DNA of 64,000 nt from assembly GCA_040223615.1 (NCBI GenBank), contig JAVKFY010000014.1, positions 62,001-126,000 of the forward strand, given 5' to 3'. The position numbers and the translations under genes were made by a program. The notes beneath the pieces are model-generated. The model saw nothing but the letters and a program-made list of their open reading frames with translations, made no database searches and was not told where the DNA came from. Positions 25,161 through 36,352 of the stretch are shown here, piece after piece; the first letter of the stretch is position 1; every line of letters starts with the position of its first letter. Origin of the DNA: JAVKFY01 sp040223615 (lineage in GTDB: Bacteria; Pseudomonadota; Alphaproteobacteria; GCA-2731375).

Positions 25161-25346
25161 CTACAGGCTGCGACCGGCCCGCGACATCGAGCGCACGACC
25201 AACGCGAACAGGCCGAAGGCGACGCCGAAGACGGCGAGCGCGAGATAGAAGAAGAATTCCGACCAGGCCAGCCACAAGGCCAGCGGCACCAGCGCCAGGA
25301 CGATGCCAAGCACCACGAGCGCCGCCTCGCGCCAGCGGTCGAACAC
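25161..25346 (-). CDS. small two-helix membrane protein
   Basis: A 61-residue protein with two hydrophobic helices (about AALVVLGIVLALVPLALWL and FFFYLALAVFGVAFGLFAL) and basic ends (MFDRWR, SMSRAGRSL). It begins with GTG nine bases after the uvrB stop on the same strand, so it is probably cotranscribed with uvrB. I do not recognise a named family. Length and composition argue for a real gene, since the helices are well separated by a charged/aromatic turn. Confidence 0.6.
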   Translation of the reverse strand: MFDRWREAALVVLGIVLALVPLALWLAWSEFFFYLALAVFGVAFGLFALVVRSMSRAGRSL

Positions 25347-25354
25347 AGCGCCTG

Positions 25355-27613
<2,259 letters not shown>

Positions 27614-27693
27614 GCCTTGAGAATAGGAGCGAGACGGACCGGATTCCAGGCCCGGCGGACCCTTTCGACGTCCGTGGCGTTGGATAGTCACAA

Positions 27694-28719
27694 ATGACCT
27701 TCGATCCGCTCCCAATCGAGGCTGTTTACGGCCTGTTTGCGCTGGCCGCGGCGGTGATCTGCGGCGCCGGCACGATGATGGCCGGACTGGCCGACCGGCT
27801 GGCCGACCGCACCGGCCTGGGCGAGGCGGTCGCCGGCGCGATGCTGCTCGGGGTCAGCACGTCGCTGTCCGGCACCGTGACCTCGGTGACGGCGGCGCTG
27901 GACGGCGCGGCCTCGCTGGCGGTGGCGAACGCCGTCGGCGGCATCGGCGTGCAGACGGTGTTCCTGGTGCTGGCCGACCTGACCTACCGCCGGATCAACC
28001 TGGAGCACGCCGCGGCCGACGCCAACCACCTGTTGCAGGCGGCGCTGCTGCTGTTGCTGCTGTCACTGCCGCTGGTCGCCTACCTGACGCCGGCGATCAC
28101 GGTCTGGGCGGTGCATCCGGTCAGCCTGGCGCTGCCGGTGATCTACGTCTTCGGCATGCGCGCCTCGGTCGACGCGCGGCACCGGCCGATGTGGCGCCCG
28201 GAACGGACCGCCGACACCCACCCCGACGAGCCGGCCGAGGCCGAGACCGGGTGGAGCGGCTCGATGCCGCTACTGCTGAAATTCTGCGCCCTGGCGGCGG
28301 TGCTGTCGGCCGCCGGCTGGCTGATCGCTGTTACCGGGCAGCGCATCGCCGCTTCCTCTGGCCTGTCGCAGAGCCTGGTCGGCGCGGCGCTGACCGCGAC
28401 GGCGACTTCGCTGCCCGAGCTGGTCACCACCCTGGCGGCGGTGCGCCGCGGCGCACTGCAACTCGCGGTCGGCGGCATCATCGGCGGCAATACCTTCGAC
28501 GTGCTGTTCCTCAGCCTGTCCGACGCGGCCTATCGCGAGGGCTCGATCTATCACGCCATGGCCGGCGCCGACGCACTGCTATTCGTATCGGTCATGACCA
28601 TCACGGCAATTCTGCTGATGGGCCTGGTGTTGCGCGAGCGCAAAGGAATCGGCTTCGAGGGCGTCACCATCATCGCCGTCTATCTTGGCTCGATGGCGCT
28701 GCAGGCGGTTGTCGGATAG
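27694..28719 (+). CDS. CaCA-family sodium/calcium exchanger-like membrane protein
   Basis: A 341-residue protein with about ten membrane helices in two inverted halves, the plan of YrbG-type exchangers. The second alpha repeat is canonical (TATATSLPELVTTLAAV followed by GGIIGGNTFDVLF). The first repeat reads GVSTSLSGTVTSVTAAL and lacks the usual acidic residue (S-G instead of P-E). The missing carboxylate makes classical sodium/calcium exchange doubtful. The gene is divergent from uvrB across an 80-base gap. Confidence 0.8.
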   Translation: MTFDPLPIEAVYGLFALAAAVICGAGTMMAGLADRLADRTGLGEAVAGAMLLGVSTSLSGTVTSVTAALDGAASLAVANAVGGIGVQTVFLVLADLTYRRINLEHAAADANHLLQAALLLLLLSLPLVAYLTPAITVWAVHPVSLALPVIYVFGMRASVDARHRPMWRPERTADTHPDEPAEAETGWSGSMPLLLKFCALAAVLSAAGWLIAVTGQRIAASSGLSQSLVGAALTATATSLPELVTTLAAVRRGALQLAVGGIIGGNTFDVLFLSLSDAAYREGSIYHAMAGADALLFVSVMTITAILLMGLVLRERKGIGFEGVTIIAVYLGSMALQAVVG

Positions 28720-28792
28720 GCCAGCATGCCGGGGCGGCATGGACTTCGCGCCAGCCGCTGCCTAGTTTCGTGCCGATTCAGCGAGGTCCGCG

Positions 28793-29938
28793 ATGAGCGA
28801 TCCGACGGTCGCACCGGTCGACGCACCACCGTCGCCGCAGGCGCGGCTCAGCCACGACAGCACCGTTGCCGAGCTGGTGCCGATGCACCTGAAATTCCTG
28901 GCGCTGACCCTGCTGACGCTGGGCGTCTACCACTTCTGGGCGCGGACCCACGCGCGCCGCTTCCTGTGGTCGCGCACCCGGCTGCTGGACGAGCCGTTCG
29001 TCTATCTCGGCCGGCCGGTGGAGCTGCTGGTCGGGTTCGTGGTCGCGATGGTGCTGGTTGTGGCGCCGGTCGTGGTGCTGAACGTGGTGCTGCTGCCGCA
29101 GGCGGAGGGTGACCCCGATGCGGGCCTGATGGCGGGGATCGCGGCGCTCTCCGTGGTCCAGGCGATCGCGATTCCCTACCTGATCTTCGTCGGCGGCTAC
29201 GCGGCCCGGCGCTACCGCCTCAGCCGCACCGCGTGGCGCGGCATTCGCGGCCGGCAGGCGGGGTCGGCCTGGACCTACGGCCTGTGGGGCATGCTCTACG
29301 CCATGGTCACCGGTGTCACCCTGCTGTGGTTCTACCCGTGGCAGCGCGCCAAACTGGCCCGCGAGCGCTTGCAGAATGCCTGGTTCGGCAGCCTGAAATT
29401 CGATTGTGATGTCGAAGGCCGCGACCTGGTCGGTGCCTTCGCCATCATGTGGTTCGGTATCCCGGTGCTGGGCATGATCCTGGCGCTCGTGGTCGGCGGG
29501 TTGTTCGCCGGCCTGGTCGCCGGCGGCGTGATGTCCGGCGAGATCGAGGGCGAGACGGATCTGAACCAGGCGGTCTGGGCGCTGCAGCTCCTGCCGCTGC
29601 TGATGTACCTGCCGCTGGGCCTGTTCTACATCATCTATCGCGGCCACGAGTTGCGCCACGTCGCCAAGCATACCAGCTTCGGCGAGGTGCGTTTCGAGTT
29701 CACCTATGGCATCTGGCAGTATGTCGGCTATGCGGTGGGCAACATCGCGATCCTGTTGCTGACGCTGGCGACCGGCTGGATCTACGTGCAGCGGCGTCAG
29801 CTCAAGTTCTGGGAGCGTTTCCTGGTGGTCTCCGGCGATATCGACTTCGCCGCCGTGGGACAGGCGGCCGATACCGGCCCGCGCACCGGCGAAGGCTTGG
29901 CCGAACTGTTCGACACCGGCTTCGAGATCGGCTTCTAG
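28793..29938 (+). CDS. DUF898 (YjgN-like) membrane protein
   Basis: A 381-residue membrane protein with repeated units of the DUF898 type. Signatures are LKFLALTLLTLGVYHFWARTH near the start, GGYAARRYRLSRTAWRGIRG in the middle, and FFYPW-like WFYPWQRAKLARERLQNAWFG. About seven helices are visible. The biochemical role is not known. A membrane M48 metallopeptidase follows 15 bases downstream, a pairing seen in other proteobacteria that suggests a membrane quality-control function. Confidence 0.85.
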   Translation: MSDPTVAPVDAPPSPQARLSHDSTVAELVPMHLKFLALTLLTLGVYHFWARTHARRFLWSRTRLLDEPFVYLGRPVELLVGFVVAMVLVVAPVVVLNVVLLPQAEGDPDAGLMAGIAALSVVQAIAIPYLIFVGGYAARRYRLSRTAWRGIRGRQAGSAWTYGLWGMLYAMVTGVTLLWFYPWQRAKLARERLQNAWFGSLKFDCDVEGRDLVGAFAIMWFGIPVLGMILALVVGGLFAGLVAGGVMSGEIEGETDLNQAVWALQLLPLLMYLPLGLFYIIYRGHELRHVAKHTSFGEVRFEFTYGIWQYVGYAVGNIAILLLTLATGWIYVQRRQLKFWERFLVVSGDIDFAAVGQAADTGPRTGEGLAELFDTGFEIGF

Positions 29939-29953
29939 GCGAGGCGTCGCGGG

Positions 29954-31015
29954 TTGGTTCTCGGGCAATATTTCGACGGCAAGACGGCCCAGGCGCATGA
30001 CGTGCGGATTTCCTTCGCCGCGGGCGGCCTGTCGATCTCTGGCAAGCAAGACATGGTCGGCACCTGGCCCTACGACGACCTCACCGCCGAGGCGCCGCCG
30101 TCTTTCCGCGAGACCCGGCTTCGCTGCAAGGGCAAAGGCACGGCGGCGATCGTGGTGGTGCGCGACGCCGATTTCGCCGCGCAGGTGCTGGCGAAAGCGC
30201 CGCACCTGAAGCGCGCCGGCAACAAGGTTGGCGGCGGTCTCACCATGCTACTCGGTTGGGGCGCTGCGATCGTCGTCGCGGTGGTGGCGATCTACTTCGG
30301 CATCGGTGCGGCGGCCGGGTTGCTCGCCGACCTTGTGCCGCCGGAGCTGGAGCGCAAGTGGGGCGACGCCTACGCCACCGGCCTAGCGGGGGAGAGCGAG
30401 GGCCTGTGCGCCGAGCCGGCCGGGCGCGAGGCGCTCGACCGGCTGGTGGCGCGGCTTGAGGACCTGGCCGCGGCGCCGCACCCGCTGGACGTGCGGGTGG
30501 TCGACACCAACATGGTCAACGCCTTCGCGCTGCCCGGCGGCCATATCGTGATCTTCTCCAAGCTGATCGAGAAGGCCGACAATGCCGACGAGCTGGCCGG
30601 CGTGCTGGCGCACGAGATCGGCCACGTCGCCGGCCGGGATTCGCTGCGCGGGCTGATGCAGCAGATCGGCGTCGCCGCGGCGCTGGGCCTCGTGTTCGGC
30701 GATACCACCGGCGTCGACGGCAGCATGATGACTCAGCTCGTCGGCCTGTCCTACAGCCGCGACCTGGAGCTGGAGGCGGACCGCTACGCCGCCGACCTGC
30801 TGACCCGCGCCGGCATCCGCCGCGACGGCCTGGTCAGCTTCTTCGCCCGCCTGGACCAGGAAGGCCCGAGCACGCCGCTGGAAATCCTCTCCACCCACCC
30901 GCCATCCGACGAACGCGCCCGGCTGCTCGCCAACGACAAGGGCGGCGGTCCAGCGATGCCAGCCGACGACTGGGCCGCGCTGAAGACGATTTGCGGCCAA
31001 TCCGGCGACGAGTAG
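29954..31015 (+). CDS. M48-family membrane metallopeptidase
   Basis: A 353-residue protein with an N-terminal cytoplasmic domain (about 1-95), a membrane helix (98-125) and a peptidase domain. The zinc motif is AHEIGH with His220, Glu221 and His224; the third ligand is a Glu in SRDLELEADRYAA. This is the M48C/BepA-like group with a periplasmic or cytoplasmic catalytic domain. It begins at TTG 29954 after GAGG (spacing about nine); no ATG gives a better start. It forms an operon with the DUF898 gene. Confidence 0.83.
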   Translation: MVLGQYFDGKTAQAHDVRISFAAGGLSISGKQDMVGTWPYDDLTAEAPPSFRETRLRCKGKGTAAIVVVRDADFAAQVLAKAPHLKRAGNKVGGGLTMLLGWGAAIVVAVVAIYFGIGAAAGLLADLVPPELERKWGDAYATGLAGESEGLCAEPAGREALDRLVARLEDLAAAPHPLDVRVVDTNMVNAFALPGGHIVIFSKLIEKADNADELAGVLAHEIGHVAGRDSLRGLMQQIGVAAALGLVFGDTTGVDGSMMTQLVGLSYSRDLELEADRYAADLLTRAGIRRDGLVSFFARLDQEGPSTPLEILSTHPPSDERARLLANDKGGGPAMPADDWAALKTICGQSGDE

Positions 31016-31076
31016 CTGTCGCTTCGATCCTCGACGGAATCGCTCTACGCTGACGCTTCCAGCAAGGAGGGCGGTC

Positions 31077-33029
31077 ATGCCACTGGTCCGGTTCGAGATC
31101 ACCAAGACGTCGGCATTCGCGTACGGCTACGAGCGCGTCGACGGCATCGCGCACTATGCGGTCGACCCGGAACACGCGGCCAACGCGGGCATTGTCGACC
31201 TGGATCTGGCCGAGCGCGACGACGACGGGCTGGTGCCGTTCTCCGGCGACCTCACCTTCCTGCGCCCGGCCGATCCGGCGAAGGCGAATGGCGGGTTGCT
31301 GCTGAACGTCCCGAACCGGGGCGGGCAGACCGTCGGGCGGCTGTTCTGTTCCGCCGCCGCGCCGCCGGCACCGACGGCGGAGATCGATCCCGGCGACGGC
31401 TTCCTGTTCCGGCATGGCTGGAGCGTCGGCATCGTCGGCTGGCAGTGGGACGTGCCGCATCCATCGGTGCGCTACGGCTTGCGGCCGCCGGTCGTGCGCA
31501 ACGACAAGCTCAAGCCGCGTGGGCAGATGCAGCTTCGGATTCAGCCAACCCGCGACCGGGTGTGCTTCAACCTCACCGACCAGCATGTCGGCGCGCCGGG
31601 AACGCACGACCCGATTCCGGCCGACCCGGCCTTCGAGGCGAGCCTGTGGCAGCGGCCGAGCCTGTTCGCCGACCCGGAGCGGATCGATCCGGCGCGCTGG
31701 CGGTTCGCACGCGACGAGGGCGGGCGCCCGGTCGACGACGCGACCCACATCTGGCTGGATGGCGGCTTCAAGGCCGGGCGCATCTACGACATCGTCTATA
31801 CGCCGGTGCGGTGTCCGGTCGGCGGCGCCGGCCTGCTGGCGTTTCGCGACGCGGCGCTGTTCGCGCGCAGTCATCCGGCCTCGCCGGTACATGGACTGGC
31901 GCGACAGGTGATCGGCGAGGGCATCTCGCAGTGCGGGCGGTTCCTGCGGACCTTGCTCCAAACCGGCCTGGTGCGCGGCGAAGACGGCGCCAAGGCCTTC
32001 GACGGCCTGCTGGTCCATATCGCCGGCGGCCGGCGCGGCGAGTTCAACCAGCGCTATGGGCAGCCCTCGGTGCAGCCGACGCCGAGCTTCGGCCACCTGT
32101 TCCCGTTCGCCTGCGAGCCGCAGACCGACGCGCGAACCGGCCGGACCGCCGGCCTGCATGACCGGCTGGGCGACGCGGCGCCGAAGATTTTCTACACCGA
32201 CACCAGCTCCGAGTACTGGCGCGGCGACGCCTCGCTGGCGCACACCGACGTCAACACCGGCGCCGACGTGGAACTGCCGGCCAATGCCCGGCGCTACCTG
32301 TTCGCCAGCACCCAGCACGGGCCGGGCGAGGCGGCGTACATGCAGGTCAACGAGCGCGGCGATGCCGGCGCCAACTGGCACAACCAGCTCGACTATGTGC
32401 CGGTCTATCGCGCCGCGTTGGAAAACCTGCGGGCCTGGATCGCCGATGGCGCCGAGCCGCCGTCCAGCGCCTACCCCCGGCTGTCGGATGGTACGGCGGT
32501 GACACGCGAAACCGCGATGGAGACCCTGGGCCGAATACCCGGCATGACGGTGCCGATTGCCGAACGCCTCAACCGGCTGCGCCTGGCCGAGCTCGGGCCG
32601 GACGCCGACAAGGGCATCTCCGGCGACCTGCCGGCGAAGCTCACCGGCGCGCCCTATCCTTCGGTGGTGTCGGCGGTGGACGGCGACGGTAACGAGCTGG
32701 CCGGCGTGCGGCTGCCCGACCTGACGGCTCCAGCGGCGACGCACACCGGCTTCAACCCGCGCGATCCCGAGACCGGTGCCGAGGGCCAGATCCTGGAATA
32801 TGTTGGCAGCACCTGGCCGCTGCCCCGCGACGCCGCGGCCAGGCAGGCGGCCGGCGATCCGCGCCCGTCGCTGGCCGAGCGCTATGCCGACCGCGACGAT
32901 TACCGGGCCAAGGTCAGGAAAGCGGCGGAAGCTTTGATGGCGCAGGGCACCCTGCTGGCCGAGGACGTCGAGGTCTGCGTCGACAATGCCGCCGCGCGTT
33001 ACGACGCGGCGCTGGAGCACGGCGCGTGA
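31077..33029 (+). CDS. large alpha/beta hydrolase domain-containing protein (Abhydrolase_10-like)
   Basis: A 650-residue protein of the long alpha/beta-hydrolase domain family. The nucleophile elbow is VIGEGISQCGRFLRTLLQTG with Ser within GISQCG. Other conserved parts are LLNVPNRGG, FLFRHGWSVGIVGWQWDVPH near the N-terminus, and the C-terminal FNPRDPETGAEGQILEYVGS. No signal peptide is seen. Substrates are unknown; related genes often lie in degradation clusters. It overlaps the following dehydrogenase gene by four bases (GTGA). A strong GGAGG precedes the ATG. Confidence 0.78.
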   Translation: MPLVRFEITKTSAFAYGYERVDGIAHYAVDPEHAANAGIVDLDLAERDDDGLVPFSGDLTFLRPADPAKANGGLLLNVPNRGGQTVGRLFCSAAAPPAPTAEIDPGDGFLFRHGWSVGIVGWQWDVPHPSVRYGLRPPVVRNDKLKPRGQMQLRIQPTRDRVCFNLTDQHVGAPGTHDPIPADPAFEASLWQRPSLFADPERIDPARWRFARDEGGRPVDDATHIWLDGGFKAGRIYDIVYTPVRCPVGGAGLLAFRDAALFARSHPASPVHGLARQVIGEGISQCGRFLRTLLQTGLVRGEDGAKAFDGLLVHIAGGRRGEFNQRYGQPSVQPTPSFGHLFPFACEPQTDARTGRTAGLHDRLGDAAPKIFYTDTSSEYWRGDASLAHTDVNTGADVELPANARRYLFASTQHGPGEAAYMQVNERGDAGANWHNQLDYVPVYRAALENLRAWIADGAEPPSSAYPRLSDGTAVTRETAMETLGRIPGMTVPIAERLNRLRLAELGPDADKGISGDLPAKLTGAPYPSVVSAVDGDGNELAGVRLPDLTAPAATHTGFNPRDPETGAEGQILEYVGSTWPLPRDAAARQAAGDPRPSLAERYADRDDYRAKVRKAAEALMAQGTLLAEDVEVCVDNAAARYDAALEHGA

Positions 33030-34000
33030 AGGTCACCATCCTGGACGACTATTTCGACACCATCCGCACGCTGCCCTGTTTCGCCAAGCTGGACGGCCAC
33101 GACGTAACGGTCTGGAACGACCATGTGCAGGACACCGACGCGCTGGCGGAACGACTGGCGGAGAGCGAAGCGCTGGTGCTGATCCGCGAGCGCACCAAGA
33201 TCAGGACGCCGCTGCTGGAGCGCCTCCCCAAGTTGCGGCTGATCAGCCAACGCAGCGTCTACCCGCATATCGACATCGACACCTGCACCCGGCTCGGCAT
33301 CGTGGTCTCGTCGGACCAGCATGCCGGCACGCCGTCCTACGCCACCGCCGAACTGACCTGGGCACTGGTGCTGGCGGCGATGCGGCGGCTGCCCGACCAG
33401 GTCGCCTCGCTAAAGGCCGGCGGCTGGCAATTCGGGGTCGGCCATTCGGTGCGAGGCAAGACCTTGGGCATCTACGGCTACGGCCGGATCGGCGCCGAGG
33501 TCGCGCGCTACGGCCAGACATTCGGGATGCCGGTGCTGATCTGGGCGCGCGAGGACTCGCGGGCGCGCGCCGCCGCCGACAGCCTGGACGTCGCCGCCAG
33601 CAAGCAGGACTTCTTCGAGCGTTGCGACATTCTCTCGTTGCACATGCGCTTGAAGGACGCGACGGCGGGCATCGTCGGCCCGGACGACCTGGCGGCGATG
33701 CAGCCGACGGCGCTGCTGGTCAACACCAGCCGGGCGGGCCTGATCCAGCCCGGCGCGCTGCTCGCCGCGCTCAAGGCCGGCCGACCCGGATTCGCCGCCG
33801 TCGACGTGTACGAGAACGAACCCTTGCGCGACCCGGCCGATCCGCTGCTGGCCCTGCCCAACGTGCTGGCGACGCCGCACATCGGCTACGTCACGCACGA
33901 GGAGTATGAGTTGCAGTTCACCGACATTTTCGACCAGATCGTCGCCTTCGCCGCCGGCACGCCGACCAACGTCGTCAACCCGGAGGTGCGGCCGCGCTAG
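33026..34000 (+). CDS. D-2-hydroxyacid dehydrogenase
   Basis: A 324-residue NAD(P)-dependent dehydrogenase of the D-isomer family. The Rossmann motif is TLGIYGYGRIGAEVARYG. Catalytic Arg lies in LVNTSRAGLI, Glu in VDVYENEPLRD and His in ATPHIGYVTHEE. The substrate could be a 2-oxo or 2-hydroxy acid, including phosphoglycerate-like or hydroxypyruvate-type compounds. The GTG start overlaps the hydrolase stop, so the two are coupled and may act in sequence on an ester and its hydroxyacid. Confidence 0.88.
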   Translation: MKVTILDDYFDTIRTLPCFAKLDGHDVTVWNDHVQDTDALAERLAESEALVLIRERTKIRTPLLERLPKLRLISQRSVYPHIDIDTCTRLGIVVSSDQHAGTPSYATAELTWALVLAAMRRLPDQVASLKAGGWQFGVGHSVRGKTLGIYGYGRIGAEVARYGQTFGMPVLIWAREDSRARAAADSLDVAASKQDFFERCDILSLHMRLKDATAGIVGPDDLAAMQPTALLVNTSRAGLIQPGALLAALKAGRPGFAAVDVYENEPLRDPADPLLALPNVLATPHIGYVTHEEYELQFTDIFDQIVAFAAGTPTNVVNPEVRPR

Positions 34001-34004
34001 GCCG

Positions 34005-34610
34005 TCAGTAGGGCGTGCCCTTGGCGCGCTCGGCGCGCAGTGCGCGGCAGAACCAGAAGAACTCGTCGAGGAAGCGGTCGAGCCGGCCGACCATCCGGTC
34101 TTCGGCTGGGTTGCCATCCTCGTCCAGGGCGTCGGAAATGCGCGGGATTGGCAACAGGCTGGATATCGACGGCATGCCAACCTCGGCCAGGGTCATGCGC
34201 AACTGCATCGCCGCACGCACGCCGCCGAACTGACCGGCGGAGTAGCAGACGATGCCGGACGGCCGCCAGAGGTACTCCTCCAGAAAGTGGTCGATCAGGT
34301 TCTTCAGCGCCGGCGGGATGCCGTGATTGTACTCGCCGCTGACCACCAGGAATCCGTCGGCGCGGCGATAGAGCGTGGCGAGTTTCTCCAGCTTCGCCGG
34401 GGCCTCGCCGTCGGCATACTCCTTGTACATGCGATCCAGCAGCGGCAGATCGAGGTCCATGGCGTCGACCAGCACCGGTTCGTGTCCGCGCGCCGCCAAG
34501 CGGTCGACGACGAAGCGCGCGGCGCGAATGCCCTGGCGATCGCGACGCATCGAGCCGTACAGGACCGGAATGGTGAGCGTCTCGCTGGTATCTGCCATGT
34601 GCTCGTTCAT
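34005..34610 (-). CDS. NADPH-dependent FMN reductase
   Basis: A 201-residue flavodoxin-fold reductase. The FMN phosphate loop is LYGSMRRDRQGIRAARF, and the flavin-contact motif is LVVSGEYNHGIPPALKNLIDHF. The C-terminal LDRFLDEFFWFCRAL helix is typical of the family. It likely makes reduced FMN or reduces quinones or azo compounds. It is convergent with the D-2-hydroxyacid dehydrogenase (four-base gap) and divergent from the DUF169 gene. Confidence 0.88.
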   Translation of the reverse strand: MNEHMADTSETLTIPVLYGSMRRDRQGIRAARFVVDRLAARGHEPVLVDAMDLDLPLLDRMYKEYADGEAPAKLEKLATLYRRADGFLVVSGEYNHGIPPALKNLIDHFLEEYLWRPSGIVCYSAGQFGGVRAAMQLRMTLAEVGMPSISSLLPIPRISDALDEDGNPAEDRMVGRLDRFLDEFFWFCRALRAERAKGTPY

Positions 34611-34681
34611 CCTCCAACAGGTTAGGCCATATGGAATGCGCCCGGCTATTATGCGCGAAAGCGAGCTAGGAGGAGATCCAG

Positions 34682-35512
34682 ATGAGCGACGCGGCGGTGG
34701 CCACGGCCGAGGACGACTACGACACGTCGGCGGCGAACCTGCAGAACCTGGCGGACCAGCTGATCCAGTTGTTGCGCATCCGCACCCTGCCGATCGGCAT
34801 GAAGCATTTCGCCGATGCCGACGACATGCTGAAGATCAAGGGCATCCGCCAGCCCACCGAGGGCTTCAGGTTCACGACCTGCCAGCTTGTCACGCAGGCG
34901 CGGCAGGCCGGCTTCACGCTGGGGATTCAGCTCGACAACGTGATGCCGGGCGGCAATTGCGGCGGCGTGATCGGCCTGAACGAGCCGTCCGAGCGCTACA
35001 TGTCCGGCGAGCACATGAACGGCGTGTGGTTCGGCAACCTGGAGGCGTCGCGCGAACACCAAGCGCAGATGACGCGGGTGACGGCGGGGCGTTACGCCGG
35101 CCTGGCGGTATCGCCGCTGCGCTCCGGCCGGCTCGACCCGCCGGACATCGTGCTGTTCTACGCCACGCCGGCGCAGACCATCCTGTTCGTCAACGGGCTG
35201 CAGTGGAAGCGCTACCGGCGCTACGACATGACGATCACCGGCGAGAGCGCGTGCTCCGACTCGTGGGGCCGGGCGCTGCAGACCAAGGAGACCAGCATCT
35301 CGATCCCGTGCTACGCCGAGCGCCGCTATGGCGGCGTGGCGGAGGACGAGATGCTGCTGGCGATGCCACCGGACGAGTTCGCGCGCGGAATCGAAGGCCT
35401 GCACGGGCTGGCCAAGTCCGGCCTGCGCTACCCGATCCCGCCCTACGGCGCGCAGATGGACCCGAGCTTCGGCATGGGCGCCAGCTACCCGGACCGCAAG
35501 CCGAAGAGCTGA
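34682..35512 (+). CDS. DUF169 domain protein
   Basis: A 276-residue protein with conserved Cys positions (TTCQLV, GGNCGGVIG, GESACSDSWG and SIPCYAERR), the pattern of DUF169. Family members are often in metal- or radical-dependent pathways, but the biochemical role is unknown. The ligands could bind a metal or an iron-sulfur cluster. The N-terminus is short and has no signal peptide. AGGAGG lies directly upstream of the ATG. The gene is flanked downstream by a REP-like repeat. Confidence 0.82.
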   Translation: MSDAAVATAEDDYDTSAANLQNLADQLIQLLRIRTLPIGMKHFADADDMLKIKGIRQPTEGFRFTTCQLVTQARQAGFTLGIQLDNVMPGGNCGGVIGLNEPSERYMSGEHMNGVWFGNLEASREHQAQMTRVTAGRYAGLAVSPLRSGRLDPPDIVLFYATPAQTILFVNGLQWKRYRRYDMTITGESACSDSWGRALQTKETSISIPCYAERRYGGVAEDEMLLAMPPDEFARGIEGLHGLAKSGLRYPIPPYGAQMDPSFGMGASYPDRKPKS

Positions 35513-35530
35513 CGTTAAGCCGCGGTCCAG

Positions 35531-35603
35531 AGATGGCCGGGTCAAGCCCGGCCACAACGGGCTATTTGGCGATCGTCAGGCCCGGGCTTGATCCGGGCAT
35601 CTC
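35531..35603. repeat. REP-like palindrome pair
   Basis: Arms near 35531-35555 (ATGGCCGGGTCAAGCCCGGC) and 35579-35602 (GCCCGGGCTTGATCCGGGC) are inverted relatives of each other and of the element at 3091-3173. Each arm also forms its own hairpin. It lies between the convergent DUF169 gene and the 47-residue membrane gene and could stop transcription from both sides. Confidence 0.6.
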
Positions 35604-35619
35604 ATTTTCGCTGTCGACG

Positions 35620-35763
35620 TCAGCCCACCATCAGCTTCATGGCGAGCGTCCAGAGCACGATCAGCGTGCCGAGGACGCCGACGAAGGCGTAGTCGTCGCG
35701 GTGGGTCAGGTAGCTGAGGCGCTGAGTGGCGCTATGGGTATGCCGGGTGAGATGATCAGTCAT
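35620..35763 (-). CDS. 47-residue membrane protein, third gene of the sortase operon
   Basis: A 47-codon gene beginning MTDHLTRHTHSATQRLSYL, with one hydrophobic helix (about FVGVLGTLIVLWTLAMKLMV) at the C-terminus and a His/Arg-rich N-terminus. Its ATG lies eight bases upstream of the sortase stop, so the two frames overlap and translation is probably coupled. It is too short for routine gene calling. I do not recognise the family; a membrane accessory subunit of the sortase is a reasonable guess. It was not in the supplied frame list. Confidence 0.65.
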   Translation of the reverse strand: MTDHLTRHTHSATQRLSYLTHRDDYAFVGVLGTLIVLWTLAMKLMVG

Positions 35764-36352
35764 CGTTTCCGTCCCTCATTTGCTCGGCGACCACCACGTA
35801 GCGTTGCATCGGGTTTGGTCGTAACGAGCGTAGCGGCCAGCAGGTCACCAGGACCAATCGGTTCACCCCATCGTCCGGCAGGGTGATACGTGGGCGATCC
35901 ATGACCCTCGTCTCGCGAATTCTGTACTCGGTTCGCCGACCCTCATAACCGGAAACGCGCAGCGTTTGTCCGGGTTCCAAGGCATCGAGGCCGGAGAAGT
36001 GGGTGTCGCGGTGCGCGGCGATGATCGAGTTACCCGGTTTTCCGGGCTCAGCAGAGCCGGCGACATGGCTGGGGGCAAAAGCGAGGCTTTCGCCGGCCGC
36101 ATCCGACACAACTATGTAACGGCTGTCACCGACCTGTAGCTCGGCCAGCGCAGTAAAGTCGGCCCACGGCCATGGCGCGGACGGGGCGGCCCCGGCCGTG
36201 GTCCGGGCCCAGGCAGCGTGGAGGAGGAGCTGCGCCACCACCGCCTTGGCCGGGATCCACAGGCCGAGGCCGGCCTGCCACAGGCCCAGGACCAGGAGCG
36301 CTGCTGCCGACAGCCTCCAGGCCCAGGCCCGTCGCCTCACGGCTGCGTCCAC
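35756..36352 (-). CDS. class GN sortase
   Basis: A 198-residue sortase of the Gram-negative (GN) class. It has an N-terminal membrane anchor (about 13-32) and a catalytic domain with His114 (IIAAHRDTHF), Cys171 (LVLVTCWPL) and Arg184 (PMQRYVV). The family joins a target protein carrying an LPxTx-type signal to a cell-envelope acceptor. The gene overlaps the target gene by 16 bases upstream and the 47-residue gene downstream. The start at 36352 is the first in-frame ATG before the anchor. Confidence 0.93.
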   Translation of the reverse strand: MDAAVRRRAWAWRLSAAALLVLGLWQAGLGLWIPAKAVVAQLLLHAAWARTTAGAAPSAPWPWADFTALAELQVGDSRYIVVSDAAGESLAFAPSHVAGSAEPGKPGNSIIAAHRDTHFSGLDALEPGQTLRVSGYEGRRTEYRIRETRVMDRPRITLPDDGVNRLVLVTCWPLRSLRPNPMQRYVVVAEQMRDGNDD

